DNA from: Thermoplasmata archaeon
GTDB taxonomy: Archaea; Thermoplasmatota; Thermoplasmata; UBA10834
Assembly (NCBI GenBank): GCA_013331315.1
Contig: DUGQ01000211.1
Coordinates: forward strand, 1 to 5,717
Length of the DNA stretch: 5,717 bases
Direction: 5' to 3'
The translations under genes and the position numbers were made by a program. Under the pieces are notes generated by a model. The model ran no database searches and was not told where the DNA came from. It was given only the letters and a program-made list of their open reading frames with translations. Below, piece after piece: positions 5,035-5,717 of the stretch. The first letter of the stretch is position 1. The number at the start of each line of letters is the position of its first letter.

Positions 5035-5717
5035 TTGGAGCCTGAGCACCCGCAGAACGAATGTGGAGTATTCGCCACCGCCTCTATCGCCAACGCCACT
5101 ATCGACATATTCTATGCACTGAGAGTACTCCAGCACCGCGGCCAGGAGTCCGCTGGGATAGCCGTCTACAGCAACGGGATAAAGGCGATAAAGGGCATGG
5201 GACTCGCCCACCAGGCCCTGAGGGCCGACGAAATCCGCAACCTGAAGGGTGAGATGGGCATAGGGCATGTCCGTTATTCGACGGTGGGCTCCTCGAGCCT
5301 GGACAACGCCCAGCCGGTCGTGATGTCCACCAACTACGGAGACATAGCCCTTGCACACAACGGGGAGATCGTGAACAGCGACCAGCTCAGGGACGGCCTC
5401 AAGAAGAAGGGCTGGGCGTTCGCGACGACAAGCGACTCGGAGATCATCATACGCATGCTGGCGAACGACATATCCAACACGGGGGACCCGATCAGATCGG
5501 TCAGGAACGTCATGTCGCTCCTGACGGGGTCGTACTCGATCACTCTCATGGTCGACAACCGGGTCTTCGCCCTGCGCGACCCGCTTGGAATCCGGCCGCT
5601 CTGCGTCGGGAGGACAAAGGAGGGGTACGCGGCGGCCTCTGAGAGCGTCGTCTTCGACACGCTCGGCGGGGAGTTCATGAGGGACGTCGAGCCGGGGGAG
5701 CTCATAGAACTTCTCCC
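5035..5717 (+). CDS. purF: Amidophosphoribosyltransferase PurF, N-terminal glutaminase part, 3' end missing
   Basis: PurF converts PRPP and glutamine to 5-phosphoribosylamine, the first committed step of purine synthesis, in the cytoplasm. The window holds 227 codons, about half of a usual 450-500-residue enzyme: essentially the class II (Ntn) glutaminase domain, without the phosphoribosyltransferase domain. Seen in order: N-E-C10-G-V-F with the nucleophile Cys10; Q-H-R-G-Q-E-S-A-G-I-A at 33-43; G-H-V-R80-Y-S-T; H-N109-G110-E-I-V-N; T-S-D134-S-E; and R-D-P-L-G-I-R-P-L at 181-189. These match the glutamine-binding and oxyanion residues of the family. Nine residues precede the Cys, so a short propeptide must be removed to expose it, as in the Bacillus-type enzyme. 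The start is a TTG 36 nt after eL37, forced by an in-frame stop just upstream. Confidence 0.95.
   Translation, partial: MEPEHPQNECGVFATASIANATIDIFYALRVLQHRGQESAGIAVYSNGIKAIKGMGLAHQALRADEIRNLKGEMGIGHVRYSTVGSSSLDNAQPVVMSTNYGDIALAHNGEIVNSDQLRDGLKKKGWAFATTSDSEIIIRMLANDISNTGDPIRSVRNVMSLLTGSYSITLMVDNRVFALRDPLGIRPLCVGRTKEGYAAASESVVFDTLGGEFMRDVEPGELIELL

Noticed and set aside
5061..5252. 63-codon plus-strand frame starting at ATG 5061
   Set aside because: It is out of frame with purF, whose conserved glutaminase motifs cover the same bases.

Overview
The window is GC-rich DNA from an archaeon, with all five genes on the + strand. The organism is archaeal because of an ArlJ/FlaJ-type archaellum membrane protein, an archaeal Sm-like (LSm) protein, the archaeal/eukaryotic ribosomal protein eL37, and a BRE/TATA-type promoter. 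The LSm - eL37 - purF gene order is a familiar euryarchaeal arrangement. The giant secreted protein with Ig-like (CARDB/NEW3-type) domains would fit a member of the Thermoplasmatota, but that placement is inference and not secure.

Region 1 (1-1104) is the 3' part of a polytopic membrane protein best read as the archaellum platform protein ArlJ (FlaJ). Its 5' end lies outside the window, and it is probably the last gene of an archaellum or related type IV pilus operon.

Region 2 (1105-1423) is a 319-nt gap without a convincing gene. It holds an RNA-hairpin-forming sequence with two mutually exclusive folds (1283-1314), a perfect 10-bp palindrome, a GC alternating run and two candidate TATA boxes for the next gene.

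Region 3 (1424-4537) encodes a 1037-residue cell-surface protein. Reading the repeats by eye gives a signal peptide, seven regularly spaced beta-propeller blades, five Ig-like beta-sandwich domains of about 105-110 residues, one C-terminal transmembrane helix and a very basic 40-residue cytoplasmic tail. It carries 23 N-glycosylation sequons. It appears to be its own transcription unit.

Region 4 (4538-5717) is a housekeeping cluster behind a clear archaeal promoter: LSm (4608-4820), eL37 (4831-4998) and the first 227 codons of purF (5035 to the window end). Short gaps and Shine-Dalgarno-like sites suggest one mRNA joining RNA metabolism, ribosome assembly and the first committed step of purine synthesis.

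Nothing here amounts to a clear undescribed defence or mobile system. The most distinctive element is the propeller/Ig surface protein and the structured leader region in front of it.
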